A DNA stretch of 64,000 bases, taken from positions 1-64,000 of the forward strand of contig WNNJ02002711.1 in NCBI GenBank assembly GCA_012934845.2. The letters are read 5' to 3'. The notes under the pieces were generated by a model. It was not told where the DNA came from and made no database searches. It saw only the letters and a program-made list of their open reading frames with translations. How positions within the stretch are numbered: the first letter of the stretch is position 1; each line of letters opens with the position of its first letter. The position numbers were made by a program, and so were the translations under genes. This stretch comes from Pomphorhynchus laevis. Taxonomy: Eukaryota > Acanthocephala > Palaeacanthocephala > Echinorhynchida > Pomphorhynchidae. Below are positions 1 to 10,559 of the stretch, piece after piece.

Positions 1-1
1 T

Positions 2-596
2 ATTAGAAGGACCATTGGCCAGCTTGACGCATCCAGTTTTAAGTTAATTTACAATGCTTATGTCTTATCTTTAATGAGATACGCTTCACCTGCCTGTCAC
101 CCTCAAACTACGACAGAGATGAACCTGTACGAATCCATATTACGCAAGGCCACACATCTTGTACCCAGCCAACGCAAGCTCTCATTCATTTTTCGACTTC
201 ACGCACTTGGTGTGACCACAGTGAAGAAATCTTTAAAGTCATCTGATTTAATGTTTGTGTGAACAGCGCTTAATGTTCAAAAAGGGCAGAGGGAACATGT
301 TTGTCGCAAACTGTTCGAACTTCGAAATTCAAACAGATTGAGGGGACATCACCTCACGTTAAAGACCCACATTCGTCCACGAAGAAGATTTAACACAATT
401 GTCAACCGAACGTGGAAAAGCTGGAATAAGCTACCAAGTCAAGTGGTTTCGGCCTCCAGTATTTTGTCCTTCAAGAGAAATCTGAAGAATGTACTAACTT
501 AAAACAATCGGATTTTCATTGATATTTTTTTAACCCTGTACCCAGCCTGTACGAGCTCTACGCTCTTTTGCTGCTGTTGTATTTAATAATAATAAA
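2..596 (+). pseudogene. CR1-like LINE 3' end (LINE-E), RT C-terminal part
   Basis: The frame from base 2 to the stop at 499-501 is open except for one TGA at 260-262, probably a former Trp codon. It encodes the C-terminal tail of a CR1-like ORF2 downstream of the reverse transcriptase: the block with LRKATHLVPSQRKL, the block RLRGHHLTLKTHI, and the terminal block WNKLPSQVVSASS...FKRNLK. These match the end of LINE-C ORF2 in order (RRATKLAP, LRGHSLTIR, LWNNLDAD...FKRRL). The short 3' UTR ends in TTTAATAATAATAAATTAAA near 570-600, a microsatellite-like tail usual for CR1/L2 elements. The element is cut by the window start. The relic at 32.4-34.5 kb carries the same KSSDLMFV/KVADLMFV block, so both belong to one family. 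Confidence 0.8.
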
Positions 597-804
597 TTAA
601 ATATTAATTATGTATTCATATAGAAATTCTATATATAATATAAAATTTAAAAGGAATAATCGTTTCCACAGCACATATAATTACTCCAACCTATAGTTAT
701 CATGCTGAAACCACTTATTAATTACAGTAGTATTTGCAAATAGTTGATAATGATCCATTATTGATAAAGAATTATTTGAGCTGGATCAAAAAAGCGAAAG
801 TTTT

Positions 805-1566
805 ATTCGATATTTCGCTAACCTATGTGAACATCTTTATAAAATTGTCTAATTTTAGCATCTTCAGAAACTACGTAATTTAGATGCTAACAGGGGTTAA
901 AAAACGATTTATTTTAACGTCGCTAATGCGTGCCAGCGCACGCTTACATGACCACAACAAAACAAGACTGTGAATCAGGTGTCGAGAAGGTGTGAACGGA
1001 GGAGGTGTTTGAATGTGATAAAGGAGGGAGCGCGGCGGACGTCGAGAGGAAGTTGATTCCAGGCGAGTGAGGCGGCGACGAGGAAGGATCGGATACCGTA
1101 GTTGTTGGAGTAATTAGGAACGTGGAGTAAGAGGGTATGACAGGAACGAAGCGATAGCGAGGTGGGGCGAGTATCGTCTAAGAAAGGAAGGTTGATGAAC
1201 GATGGGGAGCCGACAGCGATGAGACGAAAAGTAACGAGAAGAAGGCGGAGTTTGATGCGGATGTGGATGGTGGGCCAGGAGAGTTGGGCAAGATATGTGG
1301 ATGTGTGGTCGAAGCGACGGAGACGAAAGAGCACTCGAACGGCGGTGTTGATTATTCGTTGTAGGGGTAGGATGATGGATTTTGGAGAATTGGCGAAAAG
1401 GCTAAGGCAGTAATCGATTTTAGGGAAAAGAAGCGATGAAAGAAGAGACACAAGAACGGAAGTCGATAAGAGGGCGGATACGGCGGATGTCACGGAGAAT
1501 TAAGTTAGACGAGCGGACCTTGTCACGGACGAAGGGGTTAGCGAAATATCAAATAAAATTGTCCCC
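805..1566 (+). repeat. Hairpin element with hammerhead-like motif, split by LINE-A
   Basis: Left part 805-899, right part 1,533-1,566; LINE-A sits between. Without the LINE and one copy of its target duplication, the + strand reads TAGATGCTAAC-AGGG-GTTAGC-GAAATATC, a stem-loop followed by GAAA. The opposite strand of the left part has CTGAAGATGCTAA, and TTTCGCTAACC at about 818-828 is the inverted form of GGTTAGCGAAA at 1,537-1,547. The same sequence block recurs at 58,131-58,165 in a 245-bp palindrome and, in canonical form, at 9,298-9,325. Function is inferred: such motifs are known as hammerhead ribozymes in Penelope-like elements, but the conserved CUGAUGA box is not kept here. Confidence 0.5.
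900..1540 (-). mobile_element. LINE-A 3' fragment, 5' truncated
   Basis: Minus-strand copy of the last 640 bp of LINE-A. It starts at the 3' end with the family tail and the GCGTGC/GCACGC hairpin, and continues into the C-terminal ORF2 frame at 975-1,493, which reads LPLQRIINTAVRVLFRLRRF and ends KHLLRSHLLDT. It is nearly identical to the matching part of the long copies at 29.4-30.3 kb and 34.8-35.5 kb, so it is recent. An 8-bp duplication AGGGGTTA flanks it (892-899 and 1,533-1,540), although the right copy partly coincides with LINE-A's own AAGGGTTTA, so the exact boundary is uncertain by a few bases. 5' truncation is typical of target-primed reverse transcription. Confidence 0.88.
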
Positions 1567-2171
1567 TATTATTTGATCTAGCTCCAATAATTATTTAATT
1601 ACCGTGTTTTACGGTAAGAAACATCAAAGCACGAATTGCTGTAAATTAGACGATACTGATTTAAGTTGATTTTAAAATGTTATTCATTCACAATTGTTAC
1701 GCTGTTATAACATATAATCATCCCTGTACCGCTATTACTGGTTATATCTAATCGAATATTTACTTGTTCTATCTAACAAAGGGTTAGATAGAACCCTTGA
1801 GGAGAAGTGTTCTATCTTAAGAACCTTCTCTTGAGGAGAAGGCTATGAGTATTGGTCCTCCTAAGCATACAACCAGAATTGACAAAGTCAAACTGTTGAT
1901 CACTGTCAATATTGTTACAAGTCTCGAAGTCACTAATGGAATGATTGATATCAAACCACAAGGGAGAACGGTACTCAATAAAATTACTTCAGTAACTAAG
2001 GTATTGGTTCTTTGAATATTAAATGCGATTTTAGCAATGAAAGATTATGGAAAACTCTCTAAAGTGAGGTTCAAATACAGTCTAGTCCTTCGCCGAACAA
2101 CTTCAAAATTACGAATAGTCAAGTTCGTCTCTCCCACATCTAATCGAGCTTTAAAAACGTTTTAAAAATAA
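1567..2171. other. No recognised feature
   Basis: A+T-rich DNA without a long frame. A short repeated motif is visible at 1,780-1,850 (CCTTGAGGAGAAG and CTTGAGGAGAAGG). Weak LINE-like wording on the minus strand near 1,850-2,100 is too degraded to assign. Confidence 0.4.
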
Positions 2172-2410
2172 AAAAAAGATTTATTTTAACGTGGCAAATG
2201 CGTGCCAGCGCACGCTTACATGACCACAACAACAAAAAAATGTAAATCATGTGTCGAGAAGGTGTGAACGAAGGTGTTTGAATGTGAAAAAGGAGGGAGC
2301 GCGGCGGACGTCGAGAGGGAGTTGATTCCAGGCGAGTGGGGCGGCGAGGAGGAAGGATCGGAGACCATAGTTGTTGGAGTAATTGGGAACGTGGAGTAAA
2401 ATGGTATGAA
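2172..2410 (-). mobile_element. LINE-A 3' tail fragment
   Basis: Begins with the LINE-A tail (TTTATTTTAACGTGGCAAAT on +), the GCGTGC-type hairpin and the 3' UTR, then about 160 bp of the ORF2 C-terminal codons. It stops at 2,408 within the segment that encodes LLLHVPN. Several small deletions relative to the long copies show it is older than the copy at 900-1,540. Confidence 0.85.
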
Positions 2411-3682
2411 GTTTTAATTTTTCAGTAAACTGGTTGGAGAAACTTTAAGACGATATGATTTATGAAAAGTTGAATGAACAGAATCCTTACTAACACGAAA
2501 AAGAGAGCTACTGTCTTAACGCTAGAAGTAATCTCGTTTGATAATTTGCTATAATACATATCTTTGGCAAATAATCGTTTAATCGATGCTGAATGTTAAC
2601 AAAATCAGATTCAGGTACGTTCGCGTTTCATGATAGCGAGATAAAATCGCTATAAATGTGCTACGTAGGAGAACCTCACACTTGCGCAGTCTGTCGACTT
2701 GCGTATCAAACCTGTGAATGCTCGGATGTTTTACTGTTAAGATTACATCCAACTCTATGGAACTGTTTTAATTTAAAGGTTCACTTGGTGATTGGATCTT
2801 TGAGTTTTCACCGTGCTATAAATAATTGGACGCTATTACAACTTGATTTGGCAATATCATGTAATACATCTGAATGACGATCATTATTTTTATCCTCGAC
2901 ACGATCGACTAAACTACATTTTCAATATCGATTCTATTTTTGGGTCTTTCTCCCATAGTTCGTAACATGCGCGAAGAATTTTCTCCTCTTATCCAGATGC
3001 GGGCAGAATTCGGGCAATCATTATCCGTAATTATAGTCTACTGCCTTTTCAATTCTAGAGTGAATATTTCTTGCGAATAAAATCGTTTTAAGATGATCAC
3101 ATGTTTATCATGCATTAGAAGTTGATTTTTCCCGATCATCAAAACCCTTCGAATCAGAGATATTGTAGACATACTTTATTTTTTTGCAAATATTTTATTA
3201 ACATTTTTATAAAACAGTTATAAAAAGAAATAAGATTGTGAAAATTTGTTCGAAATACGATTAGTAGACTTTGAATGATGATAAAGAATTAGAAGTGCAA
3301 TCTAATGCAGGTTAAAATTCATTAGCACTATAGTAAACCCTACTACTAAGATTGGATAAGTGCTTGGGATCCACTCGCTATCGAGAACAATCATCATTGC
3401 TCGACATGTGCTTAACTATCGGCCTACACAAAATGCCAAATATAAACATCCATACACATTACCAAAAAATTCAAAATTTTACTGGATGAAACCAGAAATT
3501 ATAAAATATCTAATCTGCCTATGATAAATGTGTTTTAAGCGAATTTCGATCATATGCGAACGGTGCTATTAAATATATACTGGCCAAATCCCTTAATCTA
3601 CAGAGAGAAACATCTTGAATATCTTAATAAAGTTATAAAAAATAACTTTAAAAAAGTTATGCTTGTTTAGTCTAATTACATT
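2411..3682. other. No recognised feature
   Basis: 1.27 kb of A+T-rich sequence. A 73-codon frame at 2,656-2,877 starts near cysteine-rich wording but has no recognisable motif and is treated as chance. No tRNA, repeat array or LINE tail was seen. Confidence 0.45.
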
Positions 3683-3766
3683 CCAGATTTTTCCTGTCAG
3701 TTCCAGATTTTTCCTGTCAGTTACGCTCGCTACGCTCGCGGATTGAGCTTAATCTCTCAATAAAAG

Positions 3767-4790
3767 ATGATGCCTAGAAAAACTCGATCTCATATCACTG
3801 TCTCTGATCACGCATCTTCCACATCGAAATGCAATGACGGTTATACTACTATGTAAGTTGGATGCGATTGTAAAGACTGTGACGTATGGAACCTTGTTCG
3901 AGTTAAAATATCTGACCGATCTGTGTATCAAAATAAACCATTTAAATCTGATTTTTTTCACCAGAAAAACTTTTACAGATATCATGCTCATCCACTTCTG
4001 TCTCACATACGACTACTCAGCCGATACTGGTTTTGACGTTTCAATGGCATCAACACCTGACTTTGCATCGTAGAATCCAATTCTTAAACCTACTCTCACA
4101 CACTCCTCGTTCAACTACGGATTAAACTCCCATTCATCTTCATCATCCTACCAATGCAAACGATACAGCTGCTCATATCGTACCACCCCTTTCATATTCC
4201 TCCCCATCTAAATACCTCTCACACTTATTTCTTCACTTCACGTACTCCTTACTCTACCTCCCCCGTATCACTTCTCAATAATTTACATACTTCCGTTAAA
4301 ATCATCTTCAGTAACATCTTCGATAAACCGATTAAACACCCCACTTCTGTCAAACATGTTCCAACTTATCTTCATTCTCCATCGAGCACCCCTGTTATTC
4401 CCACTTCTACATACTTTTCTACCTCTAATCCTACCAGCTATGTTCGTCCACCACATCCACGTAATCGTTTTCCTTCGCGCGATCGCTATATTATCATATC
4501 TAACTTAAAGCTTCCCGAATCTACTTCTCCATAACCTCGCCTCGATGATCATGTGTCTGCTTTCAGGTCTATCCTAGCAACCATTCTTCCTGATGATAAT
4601 CCATCCCTCTTCAATAATATCGCTCTTGTATATATAATATCGCTCTTGGTACTATCCCGAGAGTACCAAGGAAAAGAGAAACATCTACGTGAAACAAACG
4701 GCGAGTCATCACCATCAATCCGTCAAATCAACGAAAATTTTCACGTCGTACACGCGAGGCCAAAAATCCGATGGAGATCCGTTTCTCCCT
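3767..4790 (+). pseudogene. LINE-B ORF1 remnant
   Basis: Two adjacent ATGs (3,767 and 3,770) open a basic start, MPRKTRS, matching MTRKTSK of LINE-C and MKGRKKTT of LINE-A. A damaged cysteine cluster follows (GCDCKDCDVW), the counterpart of the PHD-like finger of the sister ORF1s. A proline/serine/threonine-rich middle then leads to RNA-binding-domain wording: HPRNRFPSRDRYII, DDHVSAFRSILATILPDD and NFHVVHARPKIRWRS near the end. In this family ORF1 is thought to bind the element RNA and form the ribonucleoprotein. The frame is broken repeatedly. A perfect 9-bp hairpin (CTTGGTACT/AGTACCAAG) lies near 4,644-4,673. Confidence 0.75.
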
Positions 4791-4829
4791 TGTCTTCTTC
4801 GCTAGTCGATATCGCTCCTGAGCATACTT

Positions 4830-7815
4830 TTCGTCTTCGTCTTTTTAACACTCGATCCATTCTTCATAAAGCTGATCTGCTCCTTGATATCTTCGATCAA
4901 TTATATATCGATGTTCTCTGTATTACCTAATCCTGACACTAACTCTGACGATCATGCTATTCGTCGTCTATGTCGCTCTGGTTACTCTATAGTTGAATCA
5001 GCTCGTCCATTTGTCTCAACCACATATACTGCTACTAACCACGACGGTATTGTTGCCATTGCTTGTCCCTAACGTCTTTGCGTAAAATTAATGCTGACAC
5101 ATTACACTTAGTTCAAATTACTCATACGCAGATTATCAACTCCTTACCCTACGGAACTTGTGATTATATACCGTCCAGGCTCATCTGCCCCCTCACGTAT
5201 GTTCTTTAACGACCTTGTAGATCTTCTTTATCACTGTTCATTGTCTGATACTCCTTCTTATGTTCTCGGTGACTTTAACATTCGTATTGATCGTCAAGCT
5301 GACTCTGACTTTATCGTTCTAACTAATCTTCATTCTGATTTTAACTATAAATTACTTTCAACAAGCCCCACTCAAATTCTTTGTGGGGCGCTCGACATCA
5401 TTGCTGTTCTCAACTGCTTCAATGACTATAACTCCTTGTCAATTACTGATCCTGGTTTGTCCTATCATTTCCTTTTCACTCTTACTGTCCCCAGCGTCCT
5501 TCTATGCCTCAAACATTAGCTACTCCAAGTTGACCGCTACTCCAAGTTGACTACTCCAAGTAAGGCTGCAAAAACTTCTTGCAGCCTTACTCGATTCGTC
5601 ACTAGTTTCACTCCCACTTCGCTAACTTTCTCCCGATGATCTGTGCATTCTGTTTGATTCTAAAATTACAACTATCTTCAATCACCTCAACCTAGTCGAC
5701 TCAGACGTTTTGAGCGCTTGTGACATGCTCCCCGATTCTATTCCGATTGAAGTCTTTCTAAGCGTCGAATTAGTCACTATTGTCGTGTGTTTAATCGCTT
5801 TCTTAAACGTTCTCCAAACTGACCCACTCCACATCTCCGTGCTTCCTACCTTTCTCTTGGCCGTTCCTATATCATTCTTCTATGGACTAAACGTACACTC
5901 TTTTGGCGAAATCAACTCGAGTCCTCATCCAACTCTAAATCTCATTTGAAAATCTTAAACTCTATTTGTTCACGAACATTTACCCTTTGTAACATAAATC
6001 CTTATGAATTGTCTTCTTATTTGCAATCTAAGCTATCTAATTCACTTTCCCTTCTTGCATCATGTACCAACTCTTCTTTTTAAATACTTAAACCTAAAAC
6101 AATTTCACCTTCTCTCATTTTGTCTGGTATAGTTTCTTCGGTTTTTCTGTCATTACCGAATAAAACATCTCATTATGACCCGATTCCCACTCACTTGCTT
6201 AAAAATATCTGCTCATATATATCACCATTTCTAGCCACATTGCTCAACTTGTCTATCCGTAGCCGCACATTTCCTTACTGGAAATGCGCCACTGTTCTTA
6301 ATTCCTCAAAAAGCAATCTCTCGACATCTCACTACCATGTTCGTACCGTTCTATCTCACTTCTTCAAACCATCTCTAAACTCCTTGAGCGTATCTTTTCA
6401 AGCAAGTTAATGCATATCTCTTGTCCTCTAACTTATGTCATCCCTTCCAAGCTGCTTTTCGCTCTAATCACTCTACTGAAATTGCATGTCTTAAAGTTTA
6501 TAACGACTTACTCATCTTGCGCGATCAAAAATTATGTAGTGTCATAATTTCTCTTGATCTATCGTCTGCTTTTGACATCGTCGATCACTCGATTCTTCTC
6601 CATCGCCTTCGTCATGATTATGGCTTCTCTTTACCCACTTTATCATGGTTTTCTTCATATCTATCAAACCATACATTTCGCGTCTATTCTAACTCTTCTC
6701 TCTTCCATCCTTCGTCCATCTCGTTCTGTGTTCCACAATGCTCCGTATCAGGCCCTTTGCTTTTCTCTTTTCTTCTCGATGACTTGTCGTCTTTTTATCA
6801 TCTCTGTCTTGTATTTCTCTATTTTTTATAGTCATGTGAACGTGCGCCGGCACGCATTTGCCAAGTAAAAAATAATTCATTTTTTTCTTATACATGTAAC
6901 TTCCATTTTATGCAATATGCGGATGACATTCTCCTCTATGATCATGTACTGCTTATTGTTTTCATGATCTTAGTGTTTCTGCTTCCAACTATTTTGCGTC
7001 AATTTTCAATCATCTTTCTTCCCTTCGTCTCTCTCCGTATCTTAATAAATTCAAAATAATATGGATCCTTCCTCGAAGCCTCGTTACACTTCCTCCGTAT
7101 AATTAAATTCTACAATTCGTCTTATCGTTGACAATCTCGTTTTCCTAAGCTTCTATTTCGACAACCAACTTTCACTTAAACCTTTCGTTAGAGATAAGGT
7201 ACGCTCATCTACCTTGATTATCCGCAACCTCCGTCAAATTCGTAGATTGATCGATTTCCCTTCTTGTATGATTCTCATATATTCTCTCATTTACTAAAGC
7301 TTTGATTATTGTCTTAGTTTATTTTTAACCCACCTAAATCCACTCTTCTTCCACTACAACGCATCGTAAACGCAGCTGTGCGAATTCCCTCCGTCTTCGT
7401 CGTTTTGATTATACATCCCCACCATCTTGCTTCTCCCGATTTGCGTACCATTTATTCCCATGTTCAATTTTGTCTTCTCATTGATTTTCCGCCTTGTAAC
7501 TTTTCATACTCCTTCATTTCTCAACCCTCCTTTTCTCGACAATTCTCGTCATGTTTACTGTTCTTTGCGTTCCCGTAATTCCCTTCTTTTACATGTACCA
7601 AACTACTCAACCTCTTTTGGATTCCGCTCCTTCCTTTTGGCGGCTCCTTTCTCATGTAATCATCTGCGCATTCATATACGAAAATTATCCTCAATGCCGT
7701 GCTTCAAACGCCAAATTGGATTCCACCTCTTCCTTTTGACTGCTCCTCTCTCGTGGAATCATGTCCATTCATATACGCCAATCAACCTCAATGCCGTGAT
7801 TCAAACACCAATTTA
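4830..7815 (+). pseudogene. LINE-B ORF2 remnant (APE endonuclease and RT)
   Basis: The endonuclease begins with FRLRLFNTRSILHKADLLLD and keeps the GDFNIRID motif at about 5,263-5,290 and a SYHFLF in place of the usual SDHFL. After a degraded linker, the RT shows SNHSTEIACLKVYNDLL, then LDLSSAFDIVDHSILL (motif A Asp), VPQCSVSGPLLFS (motif B; Gly lost) and, beyond an inserted LINE-A tail, MQYADDILL (motif C). The C-terminal blocks LLLHVPNYS and SCNHLRIHI follow, partly duplicated near 7,630-7,770. Many stops and shifts make it inactive. A perfect 12-bp hairpin at 5,560-5,590 lies in the linker. Confidence 0.85.
6826..6885 (+). mobile_element. Very short LINE-A tail inserted in LINE-B RT
   Basis: About 60 bp consisting of GTGAACGTGCGCCGGCACGC plus ATTTGCCAAGTAAAAAATAA, the LINE-A 3' hairpin and tail, lies between the RT motif B region and the YADD motif of the LINE-B copy. 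The host frame resumes at CNFHFMQYADD directly after it. It is read as an extremely 5'-truncated insertion. Confidence 0.7.
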
Positions 7816-7925
7816 AACAATTTAACTAATTTATCTGAAGGACTGTTGCTGTGCTTTCTTGTTAGATAGTGGACTTGTAATCGTGCAGCTGGCACGTATT
7901 TGCCACGCTAAATAAATTATTATAC

Positions 7926-8640
7926 ACTTCAACTCACACCAAGTAAAATTATCAGTCCTACTTTATTAAGTATGCATTATTCAGATAAAAGTATTTAAAA
8001 TAATTAAATTATACCTGTAGTAGTCTTCCTGACTTCAAGAAAACAAAATATTTAACTTATCGCACCATATTTATTACAAGACAGCATTTTGCTGTTTTGT
8101 CTGATCATTTCGACGTAAAGAAGAAAAATAAATGCCATTGTTATGTCATTATTTGTGAAATATTTAATTTAAAATAATGCAATGTTTATAGTAGAACTTT
8201 GAATTTAAAAAATGATAGATGCACTATAATCTAGATAGATGTAAGATTTTGAAATGGTATGCGGCTATGTGAGTCAACCTCAGCTTTCTCTCGTAATGAT
8301 TTGATTTCCATTAGTCGCTGAGATCAGTAATATCTGGTCGAACTACTGTTTTAAAGATTGGAAGAAGTGTTGCATCAAAAAGATTACCGAGCATTCCCGT
8401 TTATACAAAAGCTAGAATAGTACAAATCGAAAATATTATGACTTAAAAATACTTCCTGGTGTTTAAAAGATACTTTCGATGGTGTTTAATTTTGTGACTG
8501 AATGAGCTTTCATCGATTTAAACAATTGTTCCCAACACTAAGTTGTATAAGCATATCTTTTAAGTAACCAGAACATAATTTTATAAATGAATAAAGCATT
8601 TAAGAACAATTAAGAAATAATGTCATATTTTCCCAACCTC
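7926..8640. other. No recognised feature
   Basis: A+T-rich, apparently unique sequence between LINE-B and the candidate exon. It holds no long frame, LINE tail or repeat that I can recognise. If the exon at 8,643 is real, part of this is an intron. Confidence 0.4.
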
Positions 8641-8642
8641 AG

Positions 8643-8747
8643 TTACCGGAAAAAGGCCGGCTAGTTGTCAGTGGATCGGTTGATTCAGATATTCTAGATG
8701 ATCAGGCGCTATCTGAAAGTAGTGATAACGAAGAGGAGGAAGTCTAA
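8643..8747 (+). CDS. Possible terminal exon of a host gene
   Basis: The tract TTTTCCCAACCTCAG ending at 8,642 is a good splice acceptor. The 34 codons that follow are open to TAA at 8,745-8,747 and encode LPEKGRLVVSGSVDSDILDD followed by QALSESSDNEEEEV, an acidic serine-rich tail of the kind that often ends nuclear or cytosolic proteins and is a typical CK2-site context. Third-position pattern and wording look coding and do not match any LINE, gypsy or Penelope part here. No upstream exon could be identified, so it may be a lone decayed exon, part of a gene starting elsewhere, or chance. The protein is not recognised. Confidence 0.25.
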   Translation, partial: LPEKGRLVVSGSVDSDILDDQALSESSDNEEEEV

Positions 8748-9297
8748 CGCTATCGATTATGGACATTATACGAAGAGGTTAACTATTCAAACAACTATTT
8801 CATGTATTGTTAATTTTTAGAACATATTATCGAAGGAACCTCAGTTAAATTGATCTTATTACTACAATAGAACAGAACTTATATCAACTTCTGCACATGA
8901 ATATAAAATTGCTCAAAAATTAGCCTTTACGAATTTATTTTGTATTTTGCGTACTGCTTATTCCGGCAAATCCATGTATGCTTATCCTTAAATGTAGCTT
9001 TGTAGGTCGATACCTGTAGTAGTTTTTACCTGCTCAAAAGGCGACTTTATTTATTCGAAATTAAAAGAAATTAAAGGAAATTTGAAAAGTTATGTAATGA
9101 TTTTAATTTTATTTTGTTTTATGATTCTGCTTTTTACTTTTTGTTGTTTTTAAAATGTGTGCAAAATTTTAGTGTATGATCGTTTTGTTTCTCGGTATTT
9201 TCTTTTAAGTAGAAATGCGAGGCACATCAATACTTGTATTTTTGTATAAATGTTGGAAACACAGGGGAAACAAATTGTGAAACATTTTATTGTAATC

Positions 9298-9325
9298 CTG
9301 ATGATGATAGCAGGAGCTATCGAAA
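9298..9325 (+). ncRNA. Hammerhead-like ribozyme core
   Basis: CTGATGA (9,298-9,304), one T, a 6-bp perfect stem GATAGC/GCTATC (9,306-9,311 and 9,316-9,321) with loop AGGA, then GAAA (9,322-9,325). That is the exact order of hammerhead core box, stem II and second core box. Stem III could be a weak 2-bp helix ending at AATC (about 9,337-9,340). A matching stem I is not obvious. Hammerhead motifs of this minimal type are known in the terminal repeats of Penelope-like elements. Two relatives with CTGAAGA instead of CTGATGA are at 877-1,552 (split) and 58,131-58,158. Self-cleavage is an inference. Confidence 0.4.
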
Positions 9326-9369
9326 TATAGAATTTTAATCAAATAAAGGATAATTTCTGCTTCTTTATC

Positions 9370-9725
9370 AGTAATAATATTTTTTAAAGTACAGGTTTAT
9401 TGAAGTGGTCATCGTGGGCACACATCCACTTACAAGTCTACTAAATTACAAATTTACAGTTTTGAACGAACGTTAATCAATGTCATTTGGTTGATGTTGC
9501 TGTGCGGGAGAGTTTAAAATAGTGTGGTAAATAATTGAATCGATTATTAAGAAAAAAGAGCGGACGCTGTGTTTGAGGGGTGGAAAGGAGGCAGTTGAGC
9601 GGATGGTGAGAGTTTATTTTAGAGAAGATGAGCGACAATAAAAAGGGAACGCGACCTCAGTTTGAGTAAAATGACGAGAAGAAAAGTATAACATGAACGA
9701 AGATTTATGAATGTGAGGTGGAATC
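9370..9725. other. No firmly recognised feature
   Basis: Bases 9,390-9,435 (TTTATTGAAGTGGTCATCGTGGGC...CTTACAAGTC) weakly resemble a minus-strand LINE-B tail. The purine-rich stretch to 9,700 could be a heavily decayed LINE C-terminus on the minus strand. Neither is certain. Confidence 0.3.
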
Positions 9726-10545
9726 TGTGGTATAATTTAGACAAGACTATAATCTTTATTCAACTATCTAAAATAATAATAGTCAGAGTTTATTTAATAC
9801 GACATTCTCCCACACTTTCAAATGGAACTGATGTCGTAATCGCGTAGATACTCTGGAGTTTTAACACGTCGACCGTATCGACTGGCAGCAGTTTTCTGAG
9901 GTCTAGTTGCACTGGCGTCCTGACTCGGATTACTTGGTATACCGGTTCCGTTATTGTTTGAGTCGACTTCCTGATAAGTACTTGCGGTCTCGTCCAGAGT
10001 ACTCAACGGAGCTTCCGGGAGTGTTGCGAATCTGTCATCGCACACATTCGAGCCATCATTGATCGATTGACATTCATGATAATCCTTCCCGTTTCCGTTT
10101 GGAAACGGCGCCAGATGTTTTAATGATACGATGCTTCTTGTTCCGTCGCAACGTTCTATTTGCGCTGTTTTTGCATTGCAATCAGTCATTTTTACTACCT
10201 CCGTTTTATCGTCGTATTTTCCCGTAGTAGCGTGTCGCTTAAGAACGGCTAGACCCGGATTTAAAAGCCAATCGGGTGTGTTCACAGTGGAACTTGTTCG
10301 TCGCTCGAACTTGAAGAAACGCTCGTGAGGCGTGCAGTTTGTGGCCACGCACAACAATGACCGCATCGAGTGAAGTGCAATAGGTAAGTACTGTTGCCAC
10401 TGCGATATATCGAGACTTCTGGATGATAGAGCAAATTCGATAGTTCGCCAGATTGTTCCATTGGTCCGTTCGATCTGAGAATTTCCAGTAGGGTTGTACT
10501 CGGAGCGATGACTACGGAAAATGTGATTTCTCTTCTAAATCTTGT
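9726..10545 (-). mobile_element. Ty3/gypsy fossil, integrase end with LTR-like end
   Basis: Minus-strand relic of an LTR retrotransposon. The part present is the end of the integrase core and its C-terminal region, readable at about 9,820-10,540 (for example TPHERFFKFERR and GLAVLKRHATTGKYDDKT), which parallels the integrase end of the element at 13.6-18.3 kb (TPHDRIFNFSRR and FYKHDKYDDKL). An LTR-like stretch resembling that element's LTR lies at about 9,729-9,806. It is incomplete and broken, from a related but different family, and older than the 13.6-18.3 kb element. Confidence 0.75.
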
Positions 10546-10559
10546 TCAACACATCTTTG

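Larger units (their letters stand above)
3683..7925 (+). mobile_element. LINE-B, nearly full length, decayed
   Basis: A 4.2-kb CR1/L2-like non-LTR retrotransposon. The 5' end has a 20-bp tandem duplication (TTCCAGATTTTTCCTGTCAG twice, about 3,683-3,722), followed by ORF1 from ATG 3,767, an APE endonuclease region from about 4,830, RT from about 6,100 to 7,815, and a 3' UTR ending in the hairpin CGTGC-AGCTG-GCACG and the tail TATTTGCCACGCTAAATAAA. Both ORFs carry many frame changes and stops, so this is an old copy. A LINE-A tail is inserted in the RT at about 6,826-6,885. No target duplication could be fixed. Confidence 0.85.

Noticed and set aside
1162-1413. A conserved 83-codon basic frame (MGRVSSKK...), also at 29,822-30,073, 35,058-35,309 and, shorter, 59,345-59,563
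   Set aside because: It is antisense to the LINE-A ORF2 C-terminus. Its conservation is fully explained by the near identity of the LINE copies.
2656-2877. 73-codon frame with cysteine-rich start (CYVGEPHTCAVCRLAYQTC)
   Set aside because: No known zinc-finger spacing is completed, and no second copy or splice signal supports it.
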